Shown here: positions 42,075 to 49,880 of the stretch, one piece after another
How the letters are laid out: every line of letters begins with the position of its first letter
Numbering within the stretch: the stretch's first letter is position 1
Translations under genes and position numbers: made by a program
Notes under the pieces: model-generated
What the model saw: the letters and a program-made list of their open reading frames with translations, nothing else
What the model was told of the DNA's origin: nothing
Databases searched by the model: none
DNA from: Flavobacterium agri
Lineage (GTDB): Bacteria > Bacteroidota > Bacteroidia > Flavobacteriales > Flavobacteriaceae
Assembly (NCBI RefSeq): GCF_013401995.1
Contig: NZ_JACBJI010000001.1
Span: 124,001-188,000, forward strand
Direction: 5' to 3'
DNA: 64,000 nucleotides

Positions 42075-42719
42075 ATGGAACAAGATTTTTATAAAAAGAT
42101 ACTAGACAATAACAAAAAGTTCGTAGAAGAAACGTTAAAAACCGATCCTGATTTTTTCAATGATCTTGCAAAAGCGCAACATCCGCCGTTGCTTTGGATC
42201 GGATGTTCAGACAGCCGCGTTCCCGCAAACCAGATCACGGGCACTAAACCGGGCGAAGTTTTCGTTCATAGGAATATCGCGAACATGGTCATCCACAGCG
42301 ACATGAACATGCTCAGCGTGCTCGATTATTCGGTCAACGTTCTGAAAGTCAAGCATGTGATCGTATGCGGACACTACGGATGCGGCGGCGTGAAAGCGGC
42401 TTTGGGCAACCAGTCGATCGGAATCATCGACAATTGGATCCGTCATATCAAGGATGTGTACCGTTTGCACCACACTTATTTGGATTCGATCGTCAATGAA
42501 GAGGAACGATTCAATAAATTTGTCGAAATTAACGTCAAGGAGCAGGTTTTCGATTTGGCGAAGACGTCGATCGTACAGGCTGCCTGGAGAAACGGCCAGG
42601 ATTTGACACTTCACGGATGGGTTTTCGGACTCAACTCAGGATACGTGACCGATTTGGATGTGACGCTTACATCTGAAAAGGATCTCGATAGCGTTTACCA
42701 GTTGCAATTCAAAAAGTAA
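42075..42719 (+). CDS. can: Beta-class carbonic anhydrase
   Basis: A 214-residue zinc enzyme that interconverts CO2 and bicarbonate. Zinc ligands Cys44, His100 and Cys103 and the Asp46-Arg48 dyad are in WIGCSDSRVPANQ and VCGHYGCGGVKAAL. The length and the CN..WRNGQ segments match cytosolic Can-type enzymes. It probably forms an operon with the SulP transporter upstream, supplying bicarbonate for carboxylations in this heterotroph. Confidence 0.93.
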   Translation: MEQDFYKKILDNNKKFVEETLKTDPDFFNDLAKAQHPPLLWIGCSDSRVPANQITGTKPGEVFVHRNIANMVIHSDMNMLSVLDYSVNVLKVKHVIVCGHYGCGGVKAALGNQSIGIIDNWIRHIKDVYRLHHTYLDSIVNEEERFNKFVEINVKEQVFDLAKTSIVQAAWRNGQDLTLHGWVFGLNSGYVTDLDVTLTSEKDLDSVYQLQFKK

Positions 42720-42742
42720 CTAGGTAGTTAAAAGTGACCCTT

Positions 42743-42775
42743 GGGCCGGACAGAAGTGTTCGGCTCTTTTTTTAG
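42743..42775 (+). terminator. Terminator after the carbonic anhydrase gene
   Basis: GGGCCGGACA (42743-42752) pairs with TGTTCGGCTC (42757-42766), two wobbles, followed by T7. Confidence 0.8.
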
Positions 42776-42781
42776 AACTCC

Positions 42782-42928
42782 TTTTTACAGTTGAAGATTG
42801 GCTGCAAAATCATCTTTTTCGCCCATTTTTCTGGTTTTCCTCGTTACGTAGCGCTGCTATGCGCCTCGAAAAACCAGAAAACTGAACAAAAAATCTTGAT
42901 TTTTCGCTTCAATCTTCAACTGTAAAAA
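42782..42928. repeat. Long hairpin-forming inverted repeat
   Basis: TTTTTACAGTTGAAGATTG (42782-42800) and its exact complement (42910-42928) bound a 147-nt element that stays largely complementary inward: CTGGTTTT (42831-42838) with AAAACCAG (42870-42877), and a central TAGCGCTGCTATGCG. It fills much of the gene-free 42720-43071 stretch. No ORF. This looks like a dispersed flavobacterial repeat or miniature mobile element. Confidence 0.75.
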
Positions 42929-42948
42929 TGAGTTCATTTTGACTCTGC

Positions 42949-43070
42949 TTAGCCACGAATAGCACTAATGTCACTAATTCGTATTGGTTGATTCCTATTA
43001 AGTTCGAGATATGAAGAAGAAAGTTTTCAATCAGTTTTGGAAATTCGTGAATTCATGTAATTCGTGGCAA
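42949..43070. repeat. Imperfect inverted repeat of the GCCACGAAT type
   Basis: Left arm begins TTAGCCACGAATAGCACTAA (42949-42968); right arm ends GTAATTCGTGGCAAAC (43057-43072). Arms of GCCACGAAT and ATTCGTGGC are an intergenic repeat I recall in many Bacteroidota genomes. It runs to the stop codon of the LETM1-related gene. Confidence 0.65.
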
Positions 43071-43071
43071 A

Positions 43072-44271
43072 CTATTCCGTTTCGCTATTCTCGTTGAACG
43101 CCGACGGCAGCATTTGCGGAATAAATTTGATCAGGATCGGCAACAGAAGACTTCCGCCCGGAAGCAGGAAAATCGTAAGCGACGGAATCGTCTTGCAGAT
43201 GTCGAGAATCTGTTTACGGATTTTTTTCTTTTCCTTTTCGTCGAGGTCACGTGTAGTCGAAAGCGCGAGCAGTTTCATAAGTTCGCCGCTTTGTGTGATT
43301 TCCTTCATCAGACGGCTGCGGTTGCGTTTGATGAGAATCACCACGCTTTCGGTCATGTGGTCGTAAAAATGACGCACCGGGTTCGAATAGTTGAAATACG
43401 CGATTTCTTTTTTGTGCTTGACGATGAAGTCGTTCACTTCGATCATGCTGTCTTCGACGAAAGGTGTAGGCAATTGCATGAGTTCGCCCAATTTATACAG
43501 GAAATAACGCTCTTCGTTTTCCATGACGCCATCGCTCCACATCGCCATTCCGGCTAAATCGAGCAGGTAGTATTTCTCGAGCGGATTGTCGAAAAAACTC
43601 ACGTCGATGGCTTCGGGATTCACGACCGTAATCTGTGAGAATTTGCTGAAGCGCAACGAAGCTTCGAATAAACGGATCAACAGCGTATCGTATTGGGATT
43701 TTCGCACTTTAGTCTGCAACGCAAGCGATACGACACTGATGATGAGCTCTTCGGCCCGTTTGAGGTATTTATCGGGAATGCTGCCGGTTTCAAGGAATTT
43801 TTGGAACGCGATCACATCGATGAACAGCAGCGCATTGGTCACGATATGCGAGAAATTCTTGCTGATGATGTTGTCGTTCGTCTGCACGCGCTCATCGATG
43901 ATTTCCTCAAGTTTGAGCGATGGTGGCTGACCTGGCAACACTTTCCTGAGCAGATTGAATCCTTTCGGATGCATTTCGTTATAGAAAGCGATCGTTTCGG
44001 CTATGAATTTTTCACGGTCATCGACTTCACGGATTTCCACATAAAGCCGATGCAAGATCACAAGCAACGCCAATTTGGACACTTCTTCGTCAAGCCAGCC
44101 ATGGTTTTCGACCTTGTGCGAGGTGTAAAGTGAAATGATGTGGCCGTAAATAAAACCCGTATGGCGGATTTCGCGGTAAAAGGTTTCGGCAGTACCCGTC
44201 GGTTGGTCCTTCCCGGGCTCGAGCTCGAGAAAATACTTATCGATCCAGCCGTGTACCGATGGGTTGATCAT
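43072..44271 (-). CDS. LETM1-related biofilm-associated protein
   Basis: A 399-residue soluble protein. The N-terminal part (PSVHGWIDKYFLELEPG, KVENHGWLDEEVSKLALLVILHRLY) is flavobacterial; the C-terminal part has ESVVILIKRNRSRLMKEITQSGELMKLLALSTTRDLDEKEKKKIRKQILDICKTIPSLTIFLLPGGSLLLPILIKFIPQMLPSAF, which resembles the LETM1 ribosome-binding-like domain, including the LPGGSLLLPIL stretch. Proteins of this name are conserved in Flavobacteriales; their role is poorly defined. The terminal hydrophobic segment may associate with the membrane. Confidence 0.8.
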   Translation of the reverse strand: MINPSVHGWIDKYFLELEPGKDQPTGTAETFYREIRHTGFIYGHIISLYTSHKVENHGWLDEEVSKLALLVILHRLYVEIREVDDREKFIAETIAFYNEMHPKGFNLLRKVLPGQPPSLKLEEIIDERVQTNDNIISKNFSHIVTNALLFIDVIAFQKFLETGSIPDKYLKRAEELIISVVSLALQTKVRKSQYDTLLIRLFEASLRFSKFSQITVVNPEAIDVSFFDNPLEKYYLLDLAGMAMWSDGVMENEERYFLYKLGELMQLPTPFVEDSMIEVNDFIVKHKKEIAYFNYSNPVRHFYDHMTESVVILIKRNRSRLMKEITQSGELMKLLALSTTRDLDEKEKKKIRKQILDICKTIPSLTIFLLPGGSLLLPILIKFIPQMLPSAFNENSETE

Positions 44272-44353
44272 GAGGCAAAGCTAGTAAAAGGCTTTAAGCT
44301 TTATAGGGTCGGCCACAAGCTTTTTTTAAAACGACAAAGAAACCGGATGAGGC

Positions 44354-46018
44354 TCAATTTTTGAGAACGGCCGGAAGCACGTATTCCTGCATGATCGTAT
44401 CGACCTGCGGATGCGCATACGGTCGATTGAAAGCCGTCGCGGTGACGACTACCGTAAGCGGCAAATCTTTGAAGATGAATATCTTGTTACCGCCATTTCC
44501 CGCACAATAAAACACGTCGTACGTTTTATCGCCTACTTTGTAGGTCTTGTTCCAGAACAGGTATCCGTAAAATTCGTGATCGCGATCTGGGATCGGCAGT
44601 TGACTTGAAAGCGATGCGTCCACCCACTTTTTTGGGAGGATGCGCTTGCCTTTCCAAAGGCCGCCATTTTGGTACAATTGCCCGATTTTGGCCAAATCGA
44701 GGCTGTTCATGCGCAATCCGCCCGCCGTGTTCACCACCTTTTGAGGTGTGTATTCCCATTTGTAATCGGTTATTCCCATGGGTTTGAACAGTTTCTTGTC
44801 GGCATATTTCTCAAGCCCATCGGCGACGGACTTATCGAGTATATCACCCAAAAGCACTACGCCGGCGGTAAAATAATCCCAATGTTTCTGCTTTTGTTTT
44901 TTGGGATCGATGGGTAAATCGAGCGCGAATTTCATCCAGTTATCGGTAGGATACATGTTTTCTTCGTTGCCCGGCGATTCGCTGTTTTGGTCCGATCCGT
45001 CAAAAATCGAACTCATCGTGAGTAAGTCTTTGAGCGTAATCTTGGCCTTCTCATCCGAATAATTGGCGAATTTCCGCAACTCGTAAAAATCGCCGAGAAC
45101 CTGATTTTCGTTTTTGATGAACCCGTCCGAAATGGCCATGCCCATAAACGCTGACGTAAACGATTTACCCACAGAACGCGTGTCGTGTAGCGTATTGCGG
45201 TCGGCTCCATTGAAATATTCTTCCAATAACAGCTTACCGTTTTTAACGACGACGACGATACTCGTGATCTGTCGGAAATTCTCGAGTGCGATCTGCCTGT
45301 TGAGTTCCTTTATTTTTTGGGTATCGCAATCGGATGCGGCAATTTCGAAATCGGCCGAAGGTTTTATTTTCTGGACGTCGATCAGGTTTTTTGGCAAAGG
45401 TGGCGTTTGTATGATCAGGTCGAGTTCGCCTTTTGCAATCAGGTCGCCAACAATTGGTGTCGAAGCGTTTTCGATATTCAGGTACGGACGCATTTCGATG
45501 CGGAAGCGATGCGTGCCGTCGGTAAGCGCCTGCCGGCCGCCGTTGTCCTTGAAGCGGTCAAAAAGATAGATCGACCAGAAATCGGCACCGCTCGTATCGG
45601 TCAACGGAACGCGAAACGTCGTCGTCGTGCTTTTTTTCAGTCCGCAGCCGTAATGGATGTTCTCACTGTAAATCAACCTGTCGTCCACAAAAAACCGGAA
45701 TTGGTAATTGCCGCTCGTCCTGAGTTGTTCTTCCGAAAGCGAAGGCGCAAGATTGTGCTGGTAATTGATGATGGAATTTGCGAGGAAAACCCGAATGTTC
45801 AGGTTTGATTTTTTGGTGAGCGTATACTCCTTGAGGAAATCCTTTTGGGAAAGGCTGTCGATCGGGATGTTGCGCGCCATAAACACGATCCGGCCAACAT
45901 TGTCTTGGTGGATTTTATTTCGGATGCCGTCCGTTTTGACCAGATCGGGCATTTGTGCTGCCGCATATTGGATTGCAAGCAAGAAAAAGGCGAAGGATTT
46001 GGGTAAAATTTTTAGCAT
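44354..46018 (-). CDS. Exported serine hydrolase (beta-lactamase/class C fold)
   Basis: The ATG at 46018 gives a 554-residue protein with signal MLKILPKSFAFFLLAIQYAAAQ. Residues about 20-220 form a domain of unknown function that is beta-rich. From about 240 a class C beta-lactamase/DD-peptidase-like domain starts: the SxxK serine is in TRSVGKSFTSA, the YxN-like Tyr in YFTAGVVLLGD, and KVVNTAGGLRMNSLDLAKIG near the active site. Such enzymes hydrolyse esters or peptides in the periplasm. Substrate unknown; it is not evidently an antibiotic-resistance enzyme. Confidence 0.82.
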   Translation of the reverse strand: MLKILPKSFAFFLLAIQYAAAQMPDLVKTDGIRNKIHQDNVGRIVFMARNIPIDSLSQKDFLKEYTLTKKSNLNIRVFLANSIINYQHNLAPSLSEEQLRTSGNYQFRFFVDDRLIYSENIHYGCGLKKSTTTTFRVPLTDTSGADFWSIYLFDRFKDNGGRQALTDGTHRFRIEMRPYLNIENASTPIVGDLIAKGELDLIIQTPPLPKNLIDVQKIKPSADFEIAASDCDTQKIKELNRQIALENFRQITSIVVVVKNGKLLLEEYFNGADRNTLHDTRSVGKSFTSAFMGMAISDGFIKNENQVLGDFYELRKFANYSDEKAKITLKDLLTMSSIFDGSDQNSESPGNEENMYPTDNWMKFALDLPIDPKKQKQKHWDYFTAGVVLLGDILDKSVADGLEKYADKKLFKPMGITDYKWEYTPQKVVNTAGGLRMNSLDLAKIGQLYQNGGLWKGKRILPKKWVDASLSSQLPIPDRDHEFYGYLFWNKTYKVGDKTYDVFYCAGNGGNKIFIFKDLPLTVVVTATAFNRPYAHPQVDTIMQEYVLPAVLKN

Positions 46019-46059
46019 ACACACGCAAATATCGGTTTACGATTCAAAACAAGATTAAA

Positions 46060-46088
46060 AAAAACGGAAACACAAGGTTTCCGTTTAC
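46060..46088 (-). terminator. Terminator after sodC
   Basis: AAACGGAAAC (46062-46071) pairs with GTTTCCGTTT (46077-46086); on the minus strand it continues into eight T. Confidence 0.8.
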
Positions 46089-46133
46089 AACGCCCCGAAT
46101 TTCAGGACGATTGAATTTTACAATTGTTACGCG

Positions 46134-46670
46134 TTATTTGATGATTCCTGCACAAGCGACGCGTCCGCCCGCATTTCCTGTAGGCTGCGTTACGAAATCG
46201 TCGGCTTTTTCATGTACGATCAATCCTTTTCCGATGATGTCTTTTGCAGGATCGCCGCATCCGATACACCATTCTGAAGTGGTCATCGTTATGGTTCCGT
46301 TTCCGTTCTCATCGGCCGGGAAGTTGCCTATATCGCCTTTATGGTATTCGGCCGCGCCCCATTTTCCGTGATTTTTCTTGAGCGGATTCCAGTGTCCGCC
46401 AGCTGATGAAGCGTCGTTTGCAGAACAATCGGCTTTTTCATGGATGTGGATTGCGTGTACGCCTGGTTTCAATCCGGTCATCGTAGCTGTGAACGTGACT
46501 TTTCCGTCTTTTTCCGTAAACGTGGCCTCTCCCGAAACACCACTGTCGCTTTTTTGGGCGAGCTGTATTTTTATCATTTTGGATGGGGAAACGGCGGAAT
46601 CGCTTTTTCCTCCTGATTTACAAGCGGAAAGCGACGCGATTACCATGACGGAAAATAGTAGTTTTTTCAT
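46134..46670 (-). CDS. sodC: Cu/Zn superoxide dismutase lipoprotein
   Basis: A 178-residue protein with lipoprotein signal MKKLLFSVMVIASLSACKSG. It carries the metal ligands: HAIHIHEKADCS (two Cu His), GGHWNP and NHGKWG (bridging and Zn His), GDIGN (Zn Asp) and LIVHEKADDF (Cu His), and the disulfide cysteines in ADCS and VACAGI. It dismutates superoxide in the envelope. It is single and divergent from an FAD oxidoreductase gene. Confidence 0.93.
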   Translation of the reverse strand: MKKLLFSVMVIASLSACKSGGKSDSAVSPSKMIKIQLAQKSDSGVSGEATFTEKDGKVTFTATMTGLKPGVHAIHIHEKADCSANDASSAGGHWNPLKKNHGKWGAAEYHKGDIGNFPADENGNGTITMTTSEWCIGCGDPAKDIIGKGLIVHEKADDFVTQPTGNAGGRVACAGIIK

Positions 46671-46749
46671 GATTCGTTGTTTTTAGGTCTATTCTCAAAG
46701 TTAGGGAATATAAAAAGGTGAATTTTCGGCTTAACAAGTGTTTAACGAC

Positions 46750-46776
46750 TTGAGCCGGCAAGTTTGTCTAACTTTA
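46750..46776 (+). promoter_or_regulatory. Candidate promoter of the FAD oxidoreductase gene
   Basis: TTG (46750-46752), 16-nt spacer, TAACTTTA (46769-46776), one mismatch to TAnnTTTG; 17 nt before the ATG. Confidence 0.4.
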
Positions 46777-46792
46777 GGTAAAACACCGCAAA

Positions 46793-47992
46793 ATGAACTT
46801 GAAATCAGGATACCCTTTCTGGCTCGTAAAAGACGGATTGCCATTTAATTTCCCAAAACTTGAAAAGAATCTGGAAACCGATATCGTCATTCTGGGAGGA
46901 GGAATCTCGGGCGCATTGGTACGCTATCATTTGGTCAACGCCGGATTCGAGACCGTCACTTTGGATGCGCGCACGATCGGGCTCGGAAGCACTTGCGCGA
47001 GTACGGCCTTGCTTCAGTACGAAATCGATACGCCTTTGCACGAATTGCGCGAAATGGTCGGTAAGGAATATGCCGACCGCGCCTTCCATTTGTGCAACGA
47101 GGCGATCACGCAACTTGGCAAAATCTCGCGCGAGCTCAAATGTTCCGGTTTCGAATTCAAGGACAGCTTGTATTTCGCAGCATACAAAAAAGACGTGAAA
47201 TTTCTCGAAAAGGAATTCAAAGCCAGGCATGAAGCCGGATTCAATGTGGAATTTCTCGATTCCGAAAGGATAAAAAAAGAATACGGATTCGATTCGCCCG
47301 CGGCTATCCTTTCACACCATGGCGCGCAACTGGATGCATATTTGTTCACGCACGGCCTGCTTCAGCACAAAAAGGACAAACCCGCCGAGATTTACGATCG
47401 AAGTCCTGTGGTCAGAATCAAACACCATAAAAACGGCGTCGAACTCGAGACCGAAAACGGCAGCAAGGTGAAGTGCCGAAAGTTGGTTTATGCGACGGGT
47501 TACGAAGTCGTGAATTTCATCGAAGAGCCGATCGTCGATTTGTTGTCTACGTATGCGATCGTTTCCGAGCAATACAACCATCCGAAATTTTGGAAGAACG
47601 GTGCCTTGCTTTGGAATACGGCCGATCCTTACCTATATTTCCGAACCACGCCCGACGGACGCATTCTGGTTGGCGGACGCGATGAAGAGTTCACCTCGAA
47701 ACAAAAACGCGAGAAATTGCTCCCGAAAAAGGCCAAACAATTGACGTCCGATATACGAAAAATGTTTCCCGATCTGGAATTCAAGCAGGAATTCAGTTGG
47801 GTAGGTACGTTCGGATCGACTAAAGACGGGTTGCCCTATATAGGCGAATATCCAAAATTGCCGAACAGTTATTTCGCGCTTGGTTTCGGCGGAAACGGGA
47901 TCACGTTCAGTCTCGTCGCAGCCAAGATCATCACCGATTTATTGCTTGGGAAACAGAATAAGGACGCTGATATTTTCAGGTTTGGAAGGTGA
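46793..47992 (+). CDS. FAD-dependent oxidoreductase of the DAO family
   Basis: A 399-residue protein. The FAD motif is TDIVILGGGISGALVRYHLVNAGF. Residues 205-240 hold a second strand-helix unit (LVYATGYEVVNFIEE), and the C-terminal FSWVGTFGSTKDGLPYIGEYPKLPNSYFALGFGGNGITFSLVAAKI is the DAO/glycine-oxidase end. Members deaminate or oxidise amino acids or sugars; the substrate is not identifiable. No signal peptide. Convergent with the DUF421 gene with 7 bp between. Confidence 0.85.
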   Translation: MNLKSGYPFWLVKDGLPFNFPKLEKNLETDIVILGGGISGALVRYHLVNAGFETVTLDARTIGLGSTCASTALLQYEIDTPLHELREMVGKEYADRAFHLCNEAITQLGKISRELKCSGFEFKDSLYFAAYKKDVKFLEKEFKARHEAGFNVEFLDSERIKKEYGFDSPAAILSHHGAQLDAYLFTHGLLQHKKDKPAEIYDRSPVVRIKHHKNGVELETENGSKVKCRKLVYATGYEVVNFIEEPIVDLLSTYAIVSEQYNHPKFWKNGALLWNTADPYLYFRTTPDGRILVGGRDEEFTSKQKREKLLPKKAKQLTSDIRKMFPDLEFKQEFSWVGTFGSTKDGLPYIGEYPKLPNSYFALGFGGNGITFSLVAAKIITDLLLGKQNKDADIFRFGR

Positions 47993-47999
47993 AAGTACT

Positions 48000-48713
48000 T
48001 TAAGTGATTCGTTTTTTGTCTATGGATTTTACCCATTCGTCTTTTTTACAAATGGGGCAGATGTGTTTGTCGGTAGCTTCGGTGTCATCGGTAAATCCGC
48101 AGAAACCGCATGAGTACGTGCCTTTTGACAGAATCGATTTGTGTTTTTCGGCATACAGTTCGGGCAAGATCGGAAGCCCGAATTTTACGTCCTTATCGGC
48201 ATAGAAATACAAACTCACTTCGCCCGAAACTTCTATGATCGCCTTTTCGACCTGGCCGAGATGGGAAACGCCCTTGATGCGCATTTCGGCAAAGAACTCG
48301 TCGTAACCCAACGGCTCTTTGTTGAAATTGGAAATGGCGAACTTTCCATTGTCGACGAGACAAATCGGTTTTCCTTCGATAAGTTCCTCGATCTTGCGGC
48401 TTTTGAACACGAGATACGTCGTGATTTTGTATAAGACGATGATGCAGCCCAAAACAACGATCGCGTTGAACAATCCGACGTCTTTGTAGAACATCGGGTC
48501 GCCGGCCGCCGATCCGAAGCCGATGATGATCACGAGTTCGAACACCGAAAGCTGCTTCACGCCTCGTTTGCCGAGTACGCTCAAAGCCACGAGTATGATA
48601 ATGTACATGATTACGGTGCGGAAAATGATTTCCCAGTGGAAACCCCAGTCTTCGCTTCCGCGGAAAATCGTCTCGATGTCGAATTGGGTGCTTTTGGATG
48701 TTTCGTCTTGCAT
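48000..48713 (-). CDS. DUF421 membrane protein with C-terminal zinc-ribbon tail
   Basis: A 237-residue protein. Three membrane helices (about 30-50, 60-78, 85-106) and a DUF421/YetF-type domain (KPICLVDNGKF..GYDEFFAEMRIKGVSHLGQVEKAIIEVSGEVSLYFY) are followed by an extra 45 residues with SCGFCGF..HICPICKKDEW. Two CxxC pairs are spaced as in a rubredoxin or zinc ribbon. Typical YetF proteins end with the second globular domain, so the tail is unusual to me. Role unknown; cation or envelope related by family. Confidence 0.78.
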   Translation of the reverse strand: MQDETSKSTQFDIETIFRGSEDWGFHWEIIFRTVIMYIIILVALSVLGKRGVKQLSVFELVIIIGFGSAAGDPMFYKDVGLFNAIVVLGCIIVLYKITTYLVFKSRKIEELIEGKPICLVDNGKFAISNFNKEPLGYDEFFAEMRIKGVSHLGQVEKAIIEVSGEVSLYFYADKDVKFGLPILPELYAEKHKSILSKGTYSCGFCGFTDDTEATDKHICPICKKDEWVKSIDKKRIT

Positions 48714-48765
48714 CTGAATCGGGATAAATCTGATTCAAAATACGGAAATTATATGACAAAACATT

Positions 48766-48797
48766 TTGCAGCTTTCGCAGTTTTTACTATATATTTA
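48766..48797 (+). promoter_or_regulatory. Candidate promoter of the AraC-type gene
   Basis: TTG (48766-48768), 21-nt spacer, TATATTTA (48790-48797), one mismatch to the -7 consensus; 18 nt before the ATG. Confidence 0.45.
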
Positions 48798-48814
48798 CAT
48801 AAAAACCAACCTCG

Positions 48815-49366
48815 ATGAAGCTGTACGTAAAGTATGATATCAACCTCGCCTGTAAGGTGATTTTGCAGGAAAAACTAGAAGAATTCGGAATTGAGTACGA
48901 ACTCAAGGAATTGGGTGAAGTGGAAATCCGTGGAAACCTGCAACCCGACGTCCAAAAACAGCTCGAAGCGGCGCTTGAACGCTACGGCATCCGCATCGTG
49001 AGTAACCATAAGAACACGCTTATCGAGAAGACCAAGGATATCATCATCGAAATGATTTACGAAAAAGAGAAGCTTCCGAACACGAACATCTCGACGTATT
49101 TGGCCGACCGCCTCAACCACAGTTACGGTTACATTTCGAATTTGTTTTCGGAAGTCACGTATTCTTCGATAGAGAACTTCATCATCATACAAAAAATCGA
49201 ACGTGCCAAACAGCTTATCATAGAAGGCGAACTCACGCTTACCGAGATTTCTTACCAACTCAATTACAGCAGCGTCGCCCACTTGTCGAACCAATTCAAG
49301 AAAACGACAGGGCTTACGCCGACGGCTTTCCAACGCATCATCAAAAAACGCGCAGGCGCACGTTAG
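48815..49366 (+). CDS. AraC family DNA-binding regulator
   Basis: A 183-residue protein. A short N-terminal domain (LACKVILQEKLEEFGIEYELKELGEVEIRG) precedes a C-terminal AraC-type double helix-turn-helix (NTNISTYLADRLNHSYGYISNLFSEVTYSSIENFIIIQKIERAKQLIIEGELTLTEISYQLNYSSVAHLSNQFKKTTGLTPTAFQR). The absence of a large effector domain puts it with small flavobacterial AraC proteins. It sits 57 bp before the response regulator gene and could regulate that cluster. Confidence 0.88.
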   Translation: MKLYVKYDINLACKVILQEKLEEFGIEYELKELGEVEIRGNLQPDVQKQLEAALERYGIRIVSNHKNTLIEKTKDIIIEMIYEKEKLPNTNISTYLADRLNHSYGYISNLFSEVTYSSIENFIIIQKIERAKQLIIEGELTLTEISYQLNYSSVAHLSNQFKKTTGLTPTAFQRIIKKRAGAR

Positions 49367-49422
49367 GAATTATTAAAGTAATAACGTAAATTTATCGCTA
49401 CCAAACATTCTTTCGGCACGCC

Positions 49423-49869
49423 ATGAAGCCCGTAAAAGCCAAGATTTTACTTGCGGACGATGATGAGGACGACCGCTTGTTTTTCAAAGACGCACTCGAA
49501 TCCCTGAAAATGGATACCGAGGTGGACATGGTGCACGATGGTGAAAAGCTTCTCGAGTACCTTGAAGACGATTCAAATGAATTGCCGCACATCCTTTTCC
49601 TCGATCTGAACATGCCGTGCAAGAACGGTTTCGAGTGTCTCGACGCCATCAGGCAAAGCACGAGACTCAAAGACATGACCGTCGCCATCTATTCCACTTC
49701 GGGAGACGATCGCGATATAGAAACCGCTTTCGTCAAAGGCGCGAACGTGTACATCCGCAAGCCCAGCGATTTCGATATGCTCAAGAAAACCTTATCGGAA
49801 GTACTCAACGTCGACTGGCAGTTCCGCACCGGAGGATTGAACAAGGATACGTTCCTGTTCAGCATCTAA
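49423..49869 (+). CDS. Single-domain response regulator
   Basis: A 148-residue CheY-like receiver. The acidic cluster DDDEDD (12-17), phospho-acceptor Asp61 in LFLDLNMPCKNG, TSGDD and Lys in YIRKPSDF are present. No output domain is attached, so it likely passes phosphate or binds a partner. It is 11 bp before the CHASE3 histidine kinase gene and forms an operon with it. The Rcp1 type, paired with hybrid or phytochrome-like kinases, is the closest in style. Confidence 0.9.
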   Translation: MKPVKAKILLADDDEDDRLFFKDALESLKMDTEVDMVHDGEKLLEYLEDDSNELPHILFLDLNMPCKNGFECLDAIRQSTRLKDMTVAIYSTSGDDRDIETAFVKGANVYIRKPSDFDMLKKTLSEVLNVDWQFRTGGLNKDTFLFSI

Positions 49870-49880
49870 AAAACCTGCTT

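Noticed and set aside
44354..46018. Serine hydrolase considered as an antibiotic-resistance beta-lactamase
   Set aside because: The class C fold alone does not imply that; large extra N-terminal domain and relatives act on other esters or peptides.
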